The notes: generated from the letters alone by a model not told the origin. 64,000 nucleotides of DNA from Vibrio rotiferianus CAIM 577 = LMG 21460 (GCF_002741985.1 NZ_APHW01000105.1:119768-183767), one strand, 5' to 3'. Positions 44,883 through 54,492 are shown, numbered from the stretch's first letter. Numbers and translations: made by a program.

Positions 44883-45034
44883 AATTAAGCCTCACCAAAT
44901 GTTAGGAGCAGATTATAGCGCTTACAAGTTATAACGAAAGCCTTTCACACGATACTCGGTTGATCATTCTCAATAAAATTTCAACTATTGTTGAGCGGAT
45001 TCAAATATTATGTCCTGCGACCTTGCACGCTTTT

Positions 45035-45436
45035 CTATTCGATATGCTCCATAGTACATTCAAAATGTACCCATCCATGCTTCCTTTGCTCGTAAATAGA
45101 GATAGTAGGCTGTGGGAACTCATTGTTATTAAACAAACCTACCGGAACGACGACAAAGTCAGTCGCATCTGACAATAATAAACGCATTGTGGTGCCGCAA
45201 GCTGGACAAAACTCATATTGTACTTGGTTGCCAGAATCACATAATCGCGTATAACTCGTCACGTCACCGTCTAAGATCACTTGCTCTTTATTGAACTTGG
45301 CTTGCACGCCAAAGACGCTTCCAGTGCGTTTCTGACACTCGAAGCAATGACAAATTGAAGTCCTAATGGGTTCTGCCATACAACGTAGTTGAACCAAACC
45401 ACAGGCACACTCGCATGTGTGGGTGATTGTTGTCAT
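45035..45436 (-). CDS. GFA-family (DUF636) zinc-binding protein
   Basis: 133-aa cytosolic protein of the family named for glutathione-dependent formaldehyde-activating enzyme, with structural zinc. The Cys pattern is complete: CECACG near residue 8, CHCFECQKRTGS near 29, and CPACGTTMRL near 78. Family members mostly have no proven reaction. Start at 45436. Confidence 0.9.
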   Translation of the reverse strand: MTTITHTCECACGLVQLRCMAEPIRTSICHCFECQKRTGSVFGVQAKFNKEQVILDGDVTSYTRLCDSGNQVQYEFCPACGTTMRLLLSDATDFVVVPVGLFNNNEFPQPTISIYEQRKHGWVHFECTMEHIE

Positions 45437-45634
45437 TGTTATTACCTATTGGATGTCAGTTATTGTGATTGAAGTGATGTTGTAGTGCTGGGAGCAACTA
45501 GGCTGCTAGCGAATCACTTGAGTATAGTTTAGTTTAACTTTGAAACACTTGAGTCAAAATCGTACTGCGGTCTTAACGATTGAATTGGTATATACTCAGC
45601 GCAGAATTATGAGAGCAAACACAAGGAAGCACGC

Positions 45635-46264
45635 ATGACTCGTAAGAGAATTCTACCTATTCCACTTATTCTTCTCATCCCTGTGCTGTTGTTAGCCATT
45701 GTGGTGATTGCTGGTATTTACCGTTTTAGCCTTTCTGATGAAGACATCATGGCGAAGTTTCCTCAAACTCAGTCCCAAGCTAACTCAATCGTAGCTGAAG
45801 TACTTGGGATTCAGTCACGAAATCCGTGGACGGTTCAAGTCCCTGAACAAGGTGCGGTGACGTTTTTAGATGAATGGGACAAAGAAAATGGCTTATTGAA
45901 AGGTCAATACGATGCGGGCGCTACCAAGGGTGAAGTGCTGGTTCCTACCGAGTTTATTGCTCAACGAGACATCAATGGTACACCTTGGATTATTGCGCCA
46001 GTGATTGTAACAACACAGGGTTCAGGCGCATTTTATTACCTCGGATTGTTCAAGTTTGATGCAGTGCCAAGTCGAGTAGTGTTGCTCAATAGTGAATTTC
46101 TTGGAGACCGCATCAAAATATCATCGCTGGAATGGGTGAGTGATACGAAAGTTTCGCTTTCTTATCTTGAACATGGCGAAGAACAAGCGCTTGCGGAGCA
46201 ACCAAATCAATTGATCTCAGCGACAATTCTTCGTGTAGGTAATAGCTTGAGTATGCAACAGTGA
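45635..46264 (+). CDS. Hypothetical membrane-anchored protein
   Basis: Not recognised. 209 aa; one N-terminal helix (ILPIPLILLIPVLLLAIVVI) after a basic start MTRKR, then a soluble domain probably in the periplasm with beta-rich character. AAGGA upstream supports the ATG at 45635. The M23 peptidase follows after 90 bp and may share transcription; a link to the envelope is inference. Confidence 0.75.
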   Translation: MTRKRILPIPLILLIPVLLLAIVVIAGIYRFSLSDEDIMAKFPQTQSQANSIVAEVLGIQSRNPWTVQVPEQGAVTFLDEWDKENGLLKGQYDAGATKGEVLVPTEFIAQRDINGTPWIIAPVIVTTQGSGAFYYLGLFKFDAVPSRVVLLNSEFLGDRIKISSLEWVSDTKVSLSYLEHGEEQALAEQPNQLISATILRVGNSLSMQQ

Positions 46265-46354
46265 TGATTTTTTTTTGCTTCTGTAAAAAATAGGCATTTT
46301 CTGCGCTAGATCTCGTAATTTGCTAGTGATTTCTGATTCGGGAATGCATAAGCT

Positions 46355-47677
46355 ATGAGCCTTATTAATAAGGAGATAGTAATTCCCGTGTCTGAAAATG
46401 TGTCAACAAAGCGGTTTCCTAGCTTCACAAGCCGTAAAGCGTTACTGCTGTACTCCTTACCTGTGTTTGTTGCGATTGGTGTTTCTCACTCGATCAACGA
46501 GTCTTCTCTTACCAAAACGATCGCCCTCAATTTACCTGAATCACAGGTTGTAGAAAGAATTCTAGATGCTAAAACGGCATCTCTGGCTGTGACCACGCCT
46601 CCAAGTTTTGAGTATCAAATTCAAGCTGGTGATAATCTAAGTTCAATTTTTAGCCAGCTTGGCTTTGGTTATAGCTCCTTAATGAAGGTCATGGAAACAG
46701 ACCTCAACTTCTTAGCACTAGATACACTAAAACCTGGTAATACACTCCGCTTTTGGCGAAATGAAGAAACGGGTGACCTAGAAAAAATGGAGCTTCAGTT
46801 CTCCATTGCTGATAAAGCTGTGTATCAAAGAAACAATGACGGTAGCTATGACTTCAAAGACGTTTCTATTCCTGGTGTGTGGCATCAACAACCTTTAGTT
46901 GGTGTTATAAATGGTAGTTTTTCATCTTCTGCCAACCGATTAGGTTTGACGACAGCTGAAATAGGTCAAGTCGTCAATTTGCTTAAAGAGCAAGTCAATT
47001 TTGGAAAGGACCTGCGTGCAGGTGATCGTTTTGAAGTGGTTCGCCGTTCTCAAACGATTGATGGTATTGCTACAGGTAAGAATGAAATTGAAGCGATCAA
47101 GATCTACAATCGTGGTCGTGAGATTTCTGCATACCTTCATACCGATGGTCAGTTCTATAATGCTAAGGGCGAGAGTCTTCAGCGCGCATTCCAACGTTAC
47201 CCAGTAAGTCGCAGTTGGCGTATAAGCTCAAGCTTTAACCCAAAACGTCTTCACCCTGTAACTGGGCGTGTTGCGCCGCATAATGGTACAGACTGGGCAG
47301 TGCCTATTGGTACTCCTGTCGAGGCTACGGGGGATGGCACAGTGATTATGACCCGTAAACACCCTTATGCTGGTAACTATGTTGTGATTGAACACGGCAG
47401 TAAATATAAGACGCGCTACTTACACTTGAGCAAAATTCTAGTGAAGAAAGGGCAGAAAGTATCTCGTGGTCAACGAATTGGTTTGTCGGGTAAAACTGGT
47501 CGCGTAACTGGACCGCACCTTCATTACGAGTTAATTGAATATGGGCGCCCGGTGAATGCAATGCGAGCGAACATACCAATGGCGAGCTCGGTACCTAAGA
47601 AAGATATGGCTGCGTTTATTGTGAAACGAGATGAAATGGATCGTTTGCTGCATAAACAAGAATTAGCATCTCTTTAA
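46355..47677 (+). CDS. M23-family peptidoglycan endopeptidase (MepM-like)
   Basis: Zinc metallopeptidase that cuts peptide cross-links in peptidoglycan during wall growth. 440 aa: an N-terminal anchor helix (~30-45), a LysM/OapA-type domain ~85-130 (FEYQIQAGDNLSSIFSQLGF), and the catalytic M23 domain ~285-400 with Zn ligands in PHNGTDWAVP and GPHLHYEL. The layout matches E. coli MepM (YebA). A strong terminator follows. Confidence 0.92.
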   Translation: MSLINKEIVIPVSENVSTKRFPSFTSRKALLLYSLPVFVAIGVSHSINESSLTKTIALNLPESQVVERILDAKTASLAVTTPPSFEYQIQAGDNLSSIFSQLGFGYSSLMKVMETDLNFLALDTLKPGNTLRFWRNEETGDLEKMELQFSIADKAVYQRNNDGSYDFKDVSIPGVWHQQPLVGVINGSFSSSANRLGLTTAEIGQVVNLLKEQVNFGKDLRAGDRFEVVRRSQTIDGIATGKNEIEAIKIYNRGREISAYLHTDGQFYNAKGESLQRAFQRYPVSRSWRISSSFNPKRLHPVTGRVAPHNGTDWAVPIGTPVEATGDGTVIMTRKHPYAGNYVVIEHGSKYKTRYLHLSKILVKKGQKVSRGQRIGLSGKTGRVTGPHLHYELIEYGRPVNAMRANIPMASSVPKKDMAAFIVKRDEMDRLLHKQELASL

Positions 47678-47681
47678 TCTG

Positions 47682-47712
47682 AAAAAGGCCAAACAGTGTT
47701 TGGCCTTTTTTA
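47682..47712. terminator. Terminator between the M23 and EAL genes
   Basis: AAAAAGGCCAAACAGTGTTTGGCCTTTTTT; serves both convergent genes. Confidence 0.93.
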
Positions 47713-49542
47713 TGCGCTTTTAATATCTCTTTCATTTATGATGCAGACCATTTCTGATACTTCCATTGGTTTAGAGAAGTGATACCCTTGTATTTGATGG
47801 CAGCCAATATCTATAAGTTTATTGAGTGCAATATCGTCTTCGACCCCTTCTGCGACCAAATCGACACCAAGCAATTGTGCTAGTTGAGTGATGAGCTTAA
47901 CCACCTGCTCTGACGTTTGATTGGTTAGCATATTTCGAATAAATGTTGCGTCTATTTTTATGCTATCAATTGGGTAACTATGGATATAGTTTAAGCTTGA
48001 GTAACCAGTACCAAAATCATCTAGAGCGACTTTGAACCCGAGGTAGCGAAGTGAGTCAAGAACCAACCTTTCCTGCCCTGACTGAGCAAGCAATACTGTC
48101 TCAGTTAACTCGATAACGAAATCGCTAGGCTGATGTCCGTATTTTTCGATTGTGTCAGTCAGATGGTTAATATAGCGTTTTGAGTTGAGTAGCTCATAGG
48201 CGGAACAGTTCACGCTAAGTTTGATCGGATAGCCAAGCTGAGATTCCAATTGCTGTTTTGCTTGACAAGCGAGCTCAATGATTCGTTCACCGAGTTCTAC
48301 GATGAGGCCAGATTGCTCTGCTGCTCCAATAAATTCCATCGGCGATATTGGGCCGAAATTTCTACTGTTCCAACGAGCAAGAACTTCAAAATAATCCCAT
48401 CGGTCTTGCGTGATATCGACAATAGGTTGCACGACGACATATAGCTCATCATTATCTGAAGTTGGATGGCGTAAAATATCTCTAAGTGCTTCAATAAGCT
48501 GAGTTTGTTTATGGTATATCGCGCTCAGATGTGTGTCATAATGTTGAATTGAAATGTCTCGATGCTTCTTGCAGTCTTTTAAGGCAAGGCTGGCATTCAA
48601 GATTAACTCATCGCTGTTTGTCAGACTTGTACTTGCTTTCGCCAATCCTATACTGACGGTAAAGTTGATTCGATTAGCGTTGTCTTGATACCCGGACTCA
48701 ATTTTATCGAGTATTTCTTGGCAGATCGTCACGGGGTCTTTTTCAAAACTGATAAAAGCAAATTCATCACCGGCGACTCTGAACGCGCTATTTTGTTCCC
48801 CCAAAGTTTGCTGAATGACATTGGCGGTAAACTTAATGATTTGATCGCCAATGTAGTTGCCGTTGATATCGTTGATGGATTTGAAATTGTCGATATCAAG
48901 GTAGGCAAGGTGAAAGGGCTTTGTTGATTGCTGCGTTAGCATTTCTAGTGAGTCAGCCAAACAACTACGGTTGAGGAGACCAGTCAAGTTATCGTGGGAA
49001 ACTTCGTAGCTGAGCTGATTGAGCAATTTATCAGATCGTTCGCTGATCCACTTTTCTCTTAAACTATGGACGATTAAGCTCGCATAGAATTGATGATGCC
49101 GGATTATTTCTCTGGCTTCTTCATCGAGTATTGGCCGTTGATATGTGGAATGAATAATGCCGAGAACATCACCATTGTGGTTCTTTAGCGGTAGCCCAAT
49201 GTAAGCCTGTATTCCTACGTCTTGTAATAGAGCGTCTTCTGGAAAGAGTTTGTAGACTTCATCTTGATAGAATACTTGTTTGCCAATATCCGCACATACC
49301 TGTTCGCAAGGCGTTTTTTCAAGTCCGTAGGTGCTGTTGTCAATAATTTGATTGTTCTCAGCGAACGATAGGGTGACGGCATGGTGGTACAAATGCGCCA
49401 CCTCCACCACACATGTGCAATAGCTATCAAACCTCTGATGTAGGTCTAATGTCGTTTTATTTAGTAAGTCGAGTCCATCAAGGCTTAACGTTTCTTCTAG
49501 GTCCGAGACGCTGATGTGTGACTCATCTAGTGAATACTTCAT
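47710..49542 (-). CDS. GAF-GGDEF-EAL cyclic-di-GMP protein
   Basis: 610-aa cytosolic protein probably tuning c-di-GMP. A GAF-type sensor spans ~25-165, then GGDEF ~178-335, then EAL ~365-610. The cyclase motif is A257-GDEF (first Gly replaced). The phosphodiesterase motif is E386-V-L (EVL instead of EAL), with the other residues present: NCS near 450, DDFGTGYSSLNYIHSYP, KIDATFI and VAEGVED. It is therefore most likely an active phosphodiesterase with a weak or regulatory GGDEF domain; that is inference. Confidence 0.92.
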   Translation of the reverse strand: MKYSLDESHISVSDLEETLSLDGLDLLNKTTLDLHQRFDSYCTCVVEVAHLYHHAVTLSFAENNQIIDNSTYGLEKTPCEQVCADIGKQVFYQDEVYKLFPEDALLQDVGIQAYIGLPLKNHNGDVLGIIHSTYQRPILDEEAREIIRHHQFYASLIVHSLREKWISERSDKLLNQLSYEVSHDNLTGLLNRSCLADSLEMLTQQSTKPFHLAYLDIDNFKSINDINGNYIGDQIIKFTANVIQQTLGEQNSAFRVAGDEFAFISFEKDPVTICQEILDKIESGYQDNANRINFTVSIGLAKASTSLTNSDELILNASLALKDCKKHRDISIQHYDTHLSAIYHKQTQLIEALRDILRHPTSDNDELYVVVQPIVDITQDRWDYFEVLARWNSRNFGPISPMEFIGAAEQSGLIVELGERIIELACQAKQQLESQLGYPIKLSVNCSAYELLNSKRYINHLTDTIEKYGHQPSDFVIELTETVLLAQSGQERLVLDSLRYLGFKVALDDFGTGYSSLNYIHSYPIDSIKIDATFIRNMLTNQTSEQVVKLITQLAQLLGVDLVAEGVEDDIALNKLIDIGCHQIQGYHFSKPMEVSEMVCIINERDIKSA

Positions 49543-49740
49543 CTGACGTTATCTCTTTGTTCGTGATTTTGATATTTTTGTTACACGCTAAATCTCAAAT
49601 TATTTCGATATGCATCACGTTAAATATCGGTGAAAACTAAATATTTTTCAAATTCAACTTATCTCAATGTTGAGAAAATACCTAAAAGAACTTCCTTCAC
49701 ACAGGGTATCAATCGGTATGAGCATCGGCACTATGATGAA

Positions 49741-50640
49741 TTACAATGCAAGCAGCTCTTTTTTTTCATCTTCTAAGCGTTTCCTTAGGTAGTCTAGAAA
49801 TAACTTAGTACGAGTGTGTTGGTAGTCTAGCTTGGGGTAGTATGCATACACAGTCGCTTCGTCAGCTGTGATTTCGGGCAATACAGGGACAAGATTGCCT
49901 TGCTTCAACTCTTCTCTGATCATGACGTTGTTAGTCAGTATAATTCCCATTCCTCTCTTAGCGCCGTGAAATAAGGCTTCAGGGTTAGTGGTAGAGAAGT
50001 TGCCAGATATAGTAAACCGATGGCCATGTATGGTCTTAACGTCTCTAGATGGTTTTTCACCCCAAATAAGTACGTTGTGGGTGCTTAGCTCTTCTATTGA
50101 GCGAGGGGACCCGTATTTCTCTAAGTACTTGGGTGCCGCATAAAACTGGGCTTTGTGCTCGAAAAGGGGCGTTGCTTTGAAACTAAGTGAGTTGAGCTGT
50201 TCCAGTTCTCGGCTAATAAATAAATCCAAACTCAGTTCTGGAAGTTGCCCTGGTAACGTTGTAAACAACTGAAGTTTAATGTCTGGGTATTGATCGAGAA
50301 AATCATCCAGATAATGCACTAGAAACTTTGATCCTACCGCAAGAGTGGCTCCGATTTTAAGTAGACCTGCAGGGGACTGGTTTACTGAGCGTGTTTCATC
50401 TAACACCGACTGCCAAGAATCGAGCTGTACCTTAGCGCGCTCATAAAAAAGCGCACCAGCTTCGGTTTGGCTTATTGACCGTGTTGTTCTTTTTAGCAAT
50501 TGCACGCCAATCTTGTCTTCTAGCCATTGAATACGCTTACTAATCGCCGAACTGGTCGTGTTGAGCTTTCTAGCCGCCGCATTGAAGCTTCCTTCTTCTA
50601 CCACACGAATGTAACTGTGCACGCTCTGAATCCAATCCAT
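49741..50640 (-). CDS. LysR-family transcriptional regulator
   Basis: 299-aa regulator. HTH at residues ~1-60 (SYIRVVEEGSFNAAARKLNTTSSAISKRIQWLEDKIG) and substrate-binding domain ~90-290. Divergent from the efflux gene at 50752 with a 111-bp gap, so it probably controls that gene and itself. Inducer unknown. Confidence 0.92.
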   Translation of the reverse strand: MDWIQSVHSYIRVVEEGSFNAAARKLNTTSSAISKRIQWLEDKIGVQLLKRTTRSISQTEAGALFYERAKVQLDSWQSVLDETRSVNQSPAGLLKIGATLAVGSKFLVHYLDDFLDQYPDIKLQLFTTLPGQLPELSLDLFISRELEQLNSLSFKATPLFEHKAQFYAAPKYLEKYGSPRSIEELSTHNVLIWGEKPSRDVKTIHGHRFTISGNFSTTNPEALFHGAKRGMGIILTNNVMIREELKQGNLVPVLPEITADEATVYAYYPKLDYQHTRTKLFLDYLRKRLEDEKKELLAL

Positions 50641-50751
50641 ACTATTCTATCCTAATAGGAAATAATGCCTTTCCATTTTAGTTTATTATCATCTTTGAGT
50701 ATCAAATATACACTGTCTGTCGTGAAACTGTCATGTTGTTAGGAGGGTATA

Positions 50752-51945
50752 TTGCGTAAAACACCATTATTGTTAGCTATGATGATCATCGCGACCGGTC
50801 AAGTTGGCGTCAGCATTTATCTTCCCTCTTTACCACTTATTGGTCATGACCTTAACCTTCAGCAGCACGAGATACAAAACCTCGTCACACTATTCCTCGT
50901 TGGGTTTGGTGTCTCTCAATTGTTCTATGGTCCATTATCGGACTCAATAGGGCGTAGACCAGTGTTTATTATCGGTCAAAGTGTCTATTTGGTTGGGACG
51001 GTAATCTGTATTGCATTTGCAGACCATATCTCAGCGCTAGAAGTAGGGCGATTATTGCAAGGTTTGGGGGCAGGAAGCGCTTCTGTGCTTGGGCGCTCGG
51101 TATTACGAGACAGTTATGATGGGGCACAGTTGACCAAAGCACTTTCTTATATCTCTGTGACCGCTTCTGTAATGCCGATTGTTGCGCCGTTATTTGGTGG
51201 ATGGATTGCCTATCACATCAGTTGGCATGCGGTTTTTGTGTTCGTTCTCCTTTATCTTGCGGCGATTTTTGCCCTTGGTTTTGCGGTGCTGCCAGAAACA
51301 CTACCGTATCCAAAGCGACGCTTTGAGCCAAAGCGAGTGATACTAAGTTACTTTGACTTACTGACTAATAAGCAAGTAATTGGTAGTGCCAGTTACAACT
51401 GGTTGAGCTATCTATCTGCTTTGGTGACCTTGTCTTTGTATCCTTTTTTGATGCAACAAGGACTTGGTCTTACAGCGGCAGACTATGGCACTTTGATGAT
51501 TGTGCCTTCGGCTGGGTTATTAATGGGAAGCTTGGTTCTCAACTTTATTAATGCTCGGTATAAAGAGCAGCAAATATTGTTAATGAGCTTTGTGATAGTA
51601 GCTTTTTCTGGGGCAATGCTTCTCCTACTGCCGTTTACAGTGACTTCACTATTGATTGCGTTTACTTGTTTGAGCTTTGCACAAGGCATGTCATTCCCTG
51701 TCTCGATAAGTTTATTGCTGTCGCCGCACAAGAAACAAGCAGGAGCGGTTTCTGCATTGTCGGGGTCGATACAAATGTGTCTCGCAGGTTTGTTGGGAGG
51801 TTATTTGGTAGAACATTGGGTAACCAGTCAACAGCAATTAGGTTTCTTTTACATGTTGATTGCACTGTTATGTTGTCTAGTTTTGCTACTGAGTCAGATT
51901 CGGAAGCCTTATCATCGCTTTGTCGAACCAGAGAGCTCACGTTGA
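50752..51945 (+). CDS. MFS multidrug efflux transporter (Bcr/CflA or EmrD type)
   Basis: 397-aa inner-membrane antiporter with twelve helices. The family stretch GFGVSQLFYGPLSDSIGRRPV (loop 2-3 motif) and LLQGLGAGSASVLGRSVLRD are diagnostic of the Bcr/CflA/EmrD drug efflux branch. Start is TTG at 50752, preceded by AGGAGG seven bases upstream, a strong ribosome site. Divergent LysR-type gene is the likely regulator. Substrate unknown. Confidence 0.9.
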   Translation: MRKTPLLLAMMIIATGQVGVSIYLPSLPLIGHDLNLQQHEIQNLVTLFLVGFGVSQLFYGPLSDSIGRRPVFIIGQSVYLVGTVICIAFADHISALEVGRLLQGLGAGSASVLGRSVLRDSYDGAQLTKALSYISVTASVMPIVAPLFGGWIAYHISWHAVFVFVLLYLAAIFALGFAVLPETLPYPKRRFEPKRVILSYFDLLTNKQVIGSASYNWLSYLSALVTLSLYPFLMQQGLGLTAADYGTLMIVPSAGLLMGSLVLNFINARYKEQQILLMSFVIVAFSGAMLLLLPFTVTSLLIAFTCLSFAQGMSFPVSISLLLSPHKKQAGAVSALSGSIQMCLAGLLGGYLVEHWVTSQQQLGFFYMLIALLCCLVLLLSQIRKPYHRFVEPESSR

Positions 51946-52061
51946 ATCTGCTTGCAAGCTTACAATCTCCTTTCTAAAATGCGCCGTAAGTTACGCTAGC
52001 TTTGCGTTGACTCATAAAGGGGTCGCGTGAGCAAGATACCAGTTAATCGTTAGGTGAAACC

Positions 52062-52409
52062 ATGCAACAGAACGAATTTGAAGCACTACTAAAAGAAATC
52101 GGTGAGAAAGAGAACCTACCTCAAGCCCTTGAACTGCTAAAAGCATCTGATGAAGAAGAGATCGCACAAGCTGCAGAATCACTTACAGGTCAATTTGGTC
52201 TTGCTGAAGTCGATGGTGAAAAACGTATTTACCATATTACGATCCAAGCTGATGAGTCTGGTGAAGAAAAAGAGTTTGTCGAGCATGTTATGAATGAAGG
52301 CGAGCACTTGATAAAGTTTGCTGCTTGGTTCTTTGAAACTTTCTTTGAAATCAAACAGAAAGATACATATAAAGCTGCGGGTAAAACTTACCAACAGCCT
52401 AAACGTTGA
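52062..52409 (+). CDS. Hypothetical acidic protein
   Basis: Not recognised. 115 aa, rich in Glu and Lys, no signal peptide or helix of membrane type; AAWFFETFFEIKQKDTYKAAGK near the C-terminus. Complete reading frame with regular codon use, so likely a real cytosolic protein. Confidence 0.65.
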   Translation: MQQNEFEALLKEIGEKENLPQALELLKASDEEEIAQAAESLTGQFGLAEVDGEKRIYHITIQADESGEEKEFVEHVMNEGEHLIKFAAWFFETFFEIKQKDTYKAAGKTYQQPKR

Positions 52410-52543
52410 TAATCAAAATTTATCGCTAAGGTTAGAAGTTCTTGTAATTTAATTACAGAAAAGTGTGATCTAAGTCTTGTAATTGCGGTTTTTGGGTGTA
52501 AAATTACAACATAAACCAGTCAATTATATCTTAGGAGAAGGTC

Positions 52544-52678
52544 ATGGGTAACGAACTAGGTGGCGCTTACATTGGCCAAATGATAGCTAAAGACGCAATG
52601 CATAAAGCGCTTTACGGTAAAGCAAAGAAGAAAAAACCTTCGATGTTTACTCGCCTAATGAAAAAACTAGCGAATTAA
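52544..52678 (+). CDS. Small 44-aa hypothetical protein
   Basis: Starts MGNELGGAYIGQMIAKDAMH and ends FTRLMKKLAN, with a basic KAKKKKP middle. Shine-Dalgarno TAGGAGAAGG ahead of the ATG at 52544 and a rho-independent terminator 5 bp after the stop make a complete small gene. Amphipathic and cationic; function unknown. Confidence 0.7.
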   Translation: MGNELGGAYIGQMIAKDAMHKALYGKAKKKKPSMFTRLMKKLAN

Positions 52679-52682
52679 TAAG

Positions 52683-52713
52683 AAAAGCCCTGATGTGATA
52701 TCAGGGCTTTTTG
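52683..52713 (+). terminator. Terminator after the 44-aa gene
   Basis: AAAAGCCCTGAT-GTG-ATATCAGGGCTTTTT hairpin. Confidence 0.92.
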
Positions 52714-52749
52714 CTTTTATGTATGTATTATTTTTTCGATGAGTGATAT

Positions 52750-53364
52750 TTATGCGCTTTGACTAGGGATCTCAACCACGTTATCTGGCACATTATCTAA
52801 CCCTTTCTCTGCTAACCACTTTTCCAAGTTATCGGCACCCCCGATGTACTCACCATCTAACCAAATCTGCGGTACAGTTACCGGTGTTTTTTCACCAATA
52901 ATGGCTTTCACTTCTGGGATCATTCGATAAAGTGCTGCACTGTCTTTGACAACGTCATGGTATTTGTACTCAACACCCGCTTCATCAAGTAGCTTTTTAG
53001 CTTTTACACAGTAAGGGCAAGTCGCTTTCCCGTAAACGATGTTCCCTTTCAGCTGGTCTCGTTTAGTCCATTCAGCAATAACAGATTGAACAAGCACGCC
53101 TCGGTTTAGCGCTTCCCCTTGGCTGACGACTTTACCTTCAACGACGAGTATCGGGGCGTGCCATGCTCCAAGTTTTAGTGGCTCCCACCAGTGAGACAAC
53201 CAATCTTTCACTTCTAGCTCAACTGGTACATCTGCGAGTTCATTTTCAAATGTGTCAGCAAGAATATCTTTGGTTAATGTGCATTCTCCACATGGGATAT
53301 TTACTTTGAATGGTCCCCAGCTTCCGCCCCAACGATATAGTGTCATTTTGATTGGCTGTGTCAT
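52750..53364 (-). CDS. Tandem thioredoxin-fold protein with C-terminal glutaredoxin
   Basis: 204-aa cytosolic protein. The N-terminal ~95 residues carry a C25-G-E-C28 pair in a thioredoxin-like setting, and residues ~107-190 are a glutaredoxin with C116-P-Y-C119, the TVPQIW cis-Pro loop and GGADNL glutathione site. It should reduce disulfides or glutathione mixed disulfides. The fused N-terminal domain is unusual and its partner is unknown. Confidence 0.88.
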   Translation of the reverse strand: MTQPIKMTLYRWGGSWGPFKVNIPCGECTLTKDILADTFENELADVPVELEVKDWLSHWWEPLKLGAWHAPILVVEGKVVSQGEALNRGVLVQSVIAEWTKRDQLKGNIVYGKATCPYCVKAKKLLDEAGVEYKYHDVVKDSAALYRMIPEVKAIIGEKTPVTVPQIWLDGEYIGGADNLEKWLAEKGLDNVPDNVVEIPSQSA

Positions 53365-53425
53365 ACATTGCTCCTCATTTCTTTCCTGAAAATATAGAAC
53401 CTAAAACTTGAATATTTCTTTCAAC

Positions 53426-54322
53426 TTACTTTCTTTTTTTTGCTTCCCAATGGGTAATGAAAGCAATTGAGCCGACAATAATGGCAGCGCCAAGCCATAA
53501 CCGACCAGGTGGCACCCAGTTAAATACTAGCCAACCTGCGAAGACGTTTAGAGGCAATTTTGCATGGTCAAATGGCTGTACAAATGATGCGTCAGCGACC
53601 GCGTAAGCTTTGACTACAGCCCATTGCGCTAAAGCAGTGAGCACGCCTGCGGCAACTAAAATGCCCCAGATACTCCAACCTTCTGGCATCGCAAAAGTAG
53701 GAACCGCTAATAGAATATTAAATGGTGTGATCAGTAAAAGCAGATATACCACCATGGTTGACGGTGGATCATTCACAGATAGCTTCTTTACCATTAAAGA
53801 ATAGGATGCCCAGAAAAAAGCAGCACCGACAGGCAGTAGCGTTGCCCATGTAAATGAGTCTGACCATGGTTCGAGAATAATCATGGCGCCGATAAAACCT
53901 GTAAGTGTCGCAATCCACCGAGCGACGCCAACTTTCTCTTTAAGGATTAAACCTGAGCCAACCGTCGCAAATAAAGGGGAGGTCATCAGCAGTGCGATAC
54001 CTTGCCAAATTGGGACGGGGTAAGCGAGAGCCCATAGCCATAGTTGGATGCCAATGACTGCTAGGAAAATGCGTAATGCGTGCCACCCAAAGTGGTTAGT
54101 GCGTAAAGATTGACGAATGCCTAATGTGCGCAGGTACGGCAAGATGGCAAAAAATGCGATAGCGTATTGGAAGAGTGCAAATGTTGTGGATGACACACCA
54201 AAGTGAATACTTGCGATTTGAGCAAAGCTATTAACGATGGCAAAAGCCAAGCCTGCGGTAAGCATCCAAGATGCTCCTTGGACAGGATGATGATTCAATT
54301 GGATATTTCCGGTTTTAAACAA
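53426..54322 (-). CDS. EamA/DMT-family transporter
   Basis: 298-aa inner-membrane protein, ten helices in two EamA halves (~15-145 and ~160-290). The pattern ASWMLTAGLAFAIVNSFAQIA in helix 1 and LVFNWVPPGRLWLGAAIIVGSIAFITHW in the last helix pair fits the family. Substrate unknown. Its start at 54322 lies 40 bp beyond the terminator of the putative small RNA. Confidence 0.88.
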   Translation of the reverse strand: MFKTGNIQLNHHPVQGASWMLTAGLAFAIVNSFAQIASIHFGVSSTTFALFQYAIAFFAILPYLRTLGIRQSLRTNHFGWHALRIFLAVIGIQLWLWALAYPVPIWQGIALLMTSPLFATVGSGLILKEKVGVARWIATLTGFIGAMIILEPWSDSFTWATLLPVGAAFFWASYSLMVKKLSVNDPPSTMVVYLLLLITPFNILLAVPTFAMPEGWSIWGILVAAGVLTALAQWAVVKAYAVADASFVQPFDHAKLPLNVFAGWLVFNWVPPGRLWLGAAIIVGSIAFITHWEAKKRK

Positions 54323-54360
54323 TGGGCAGGATCATACGTTCTATTGATGGGGGAGCCAAT

Positions 54361-54465
54361 AAAAAAATGCCTCCCGGAGGGAGGCGACATTACCAATTCA
54401 AAGGACGTGCCTACCTAAGTAGGTACAAAGAACGAGAAGCACAAACGCTGCCATGCATTTGCTCG
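54361..54465 (-). ncRNA. Putative sigma54-dependent small RNA
   Basis: A transcript of ~105 nt is predicted on the minus strand. The promoter is at 54476-54492, the expected start near 54465, and the end is a 7-bp GC stem GCCTCCC-TCC-GGGAGGC (54369-54385) followed by A7 on the plus strand (T7 in the RNA). Inside are a small hairpin CCTAC-TTAG-GTAGG and a pyrimidine-rich unpaired stretch GTGCTTCTCGTTCTTTGTACC that could pair with targets. No open frame of note. The Qrr core is absent, so it is not a Qrr. Direct evidence is the promoter and terminator only. Confidence 0.6.
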
Positions 54466-54475
54466 ATTTTACTGT

Positions 54476-54492
54476 TGCAGCTAGCGTGCCAA
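54476..54492 (-). promoter_or_regulatory. Sigma54 (-24/-12) promoter
   Basis: TTGGCACGCTAGCTGCA matches TTGGCACG-N4-TTGCA with one mismatch and the exact GG-to-GC spacing. An inverted repeat AATGCAC-N15-GTGCATT (54551-54579) is centred about 100 bp upstream of the expected start, the usual place of an enhancer-binding protein site. Confidence 0.68.

Noticed and set aside
54361..54492. Qrr quorum-sensing sRNA
   Set aside because: Promoter type fits, but the conserved Qrr core (CTAGCCAACTGACG type) is absent and the flanks are a transporter and a porin, not luxO.
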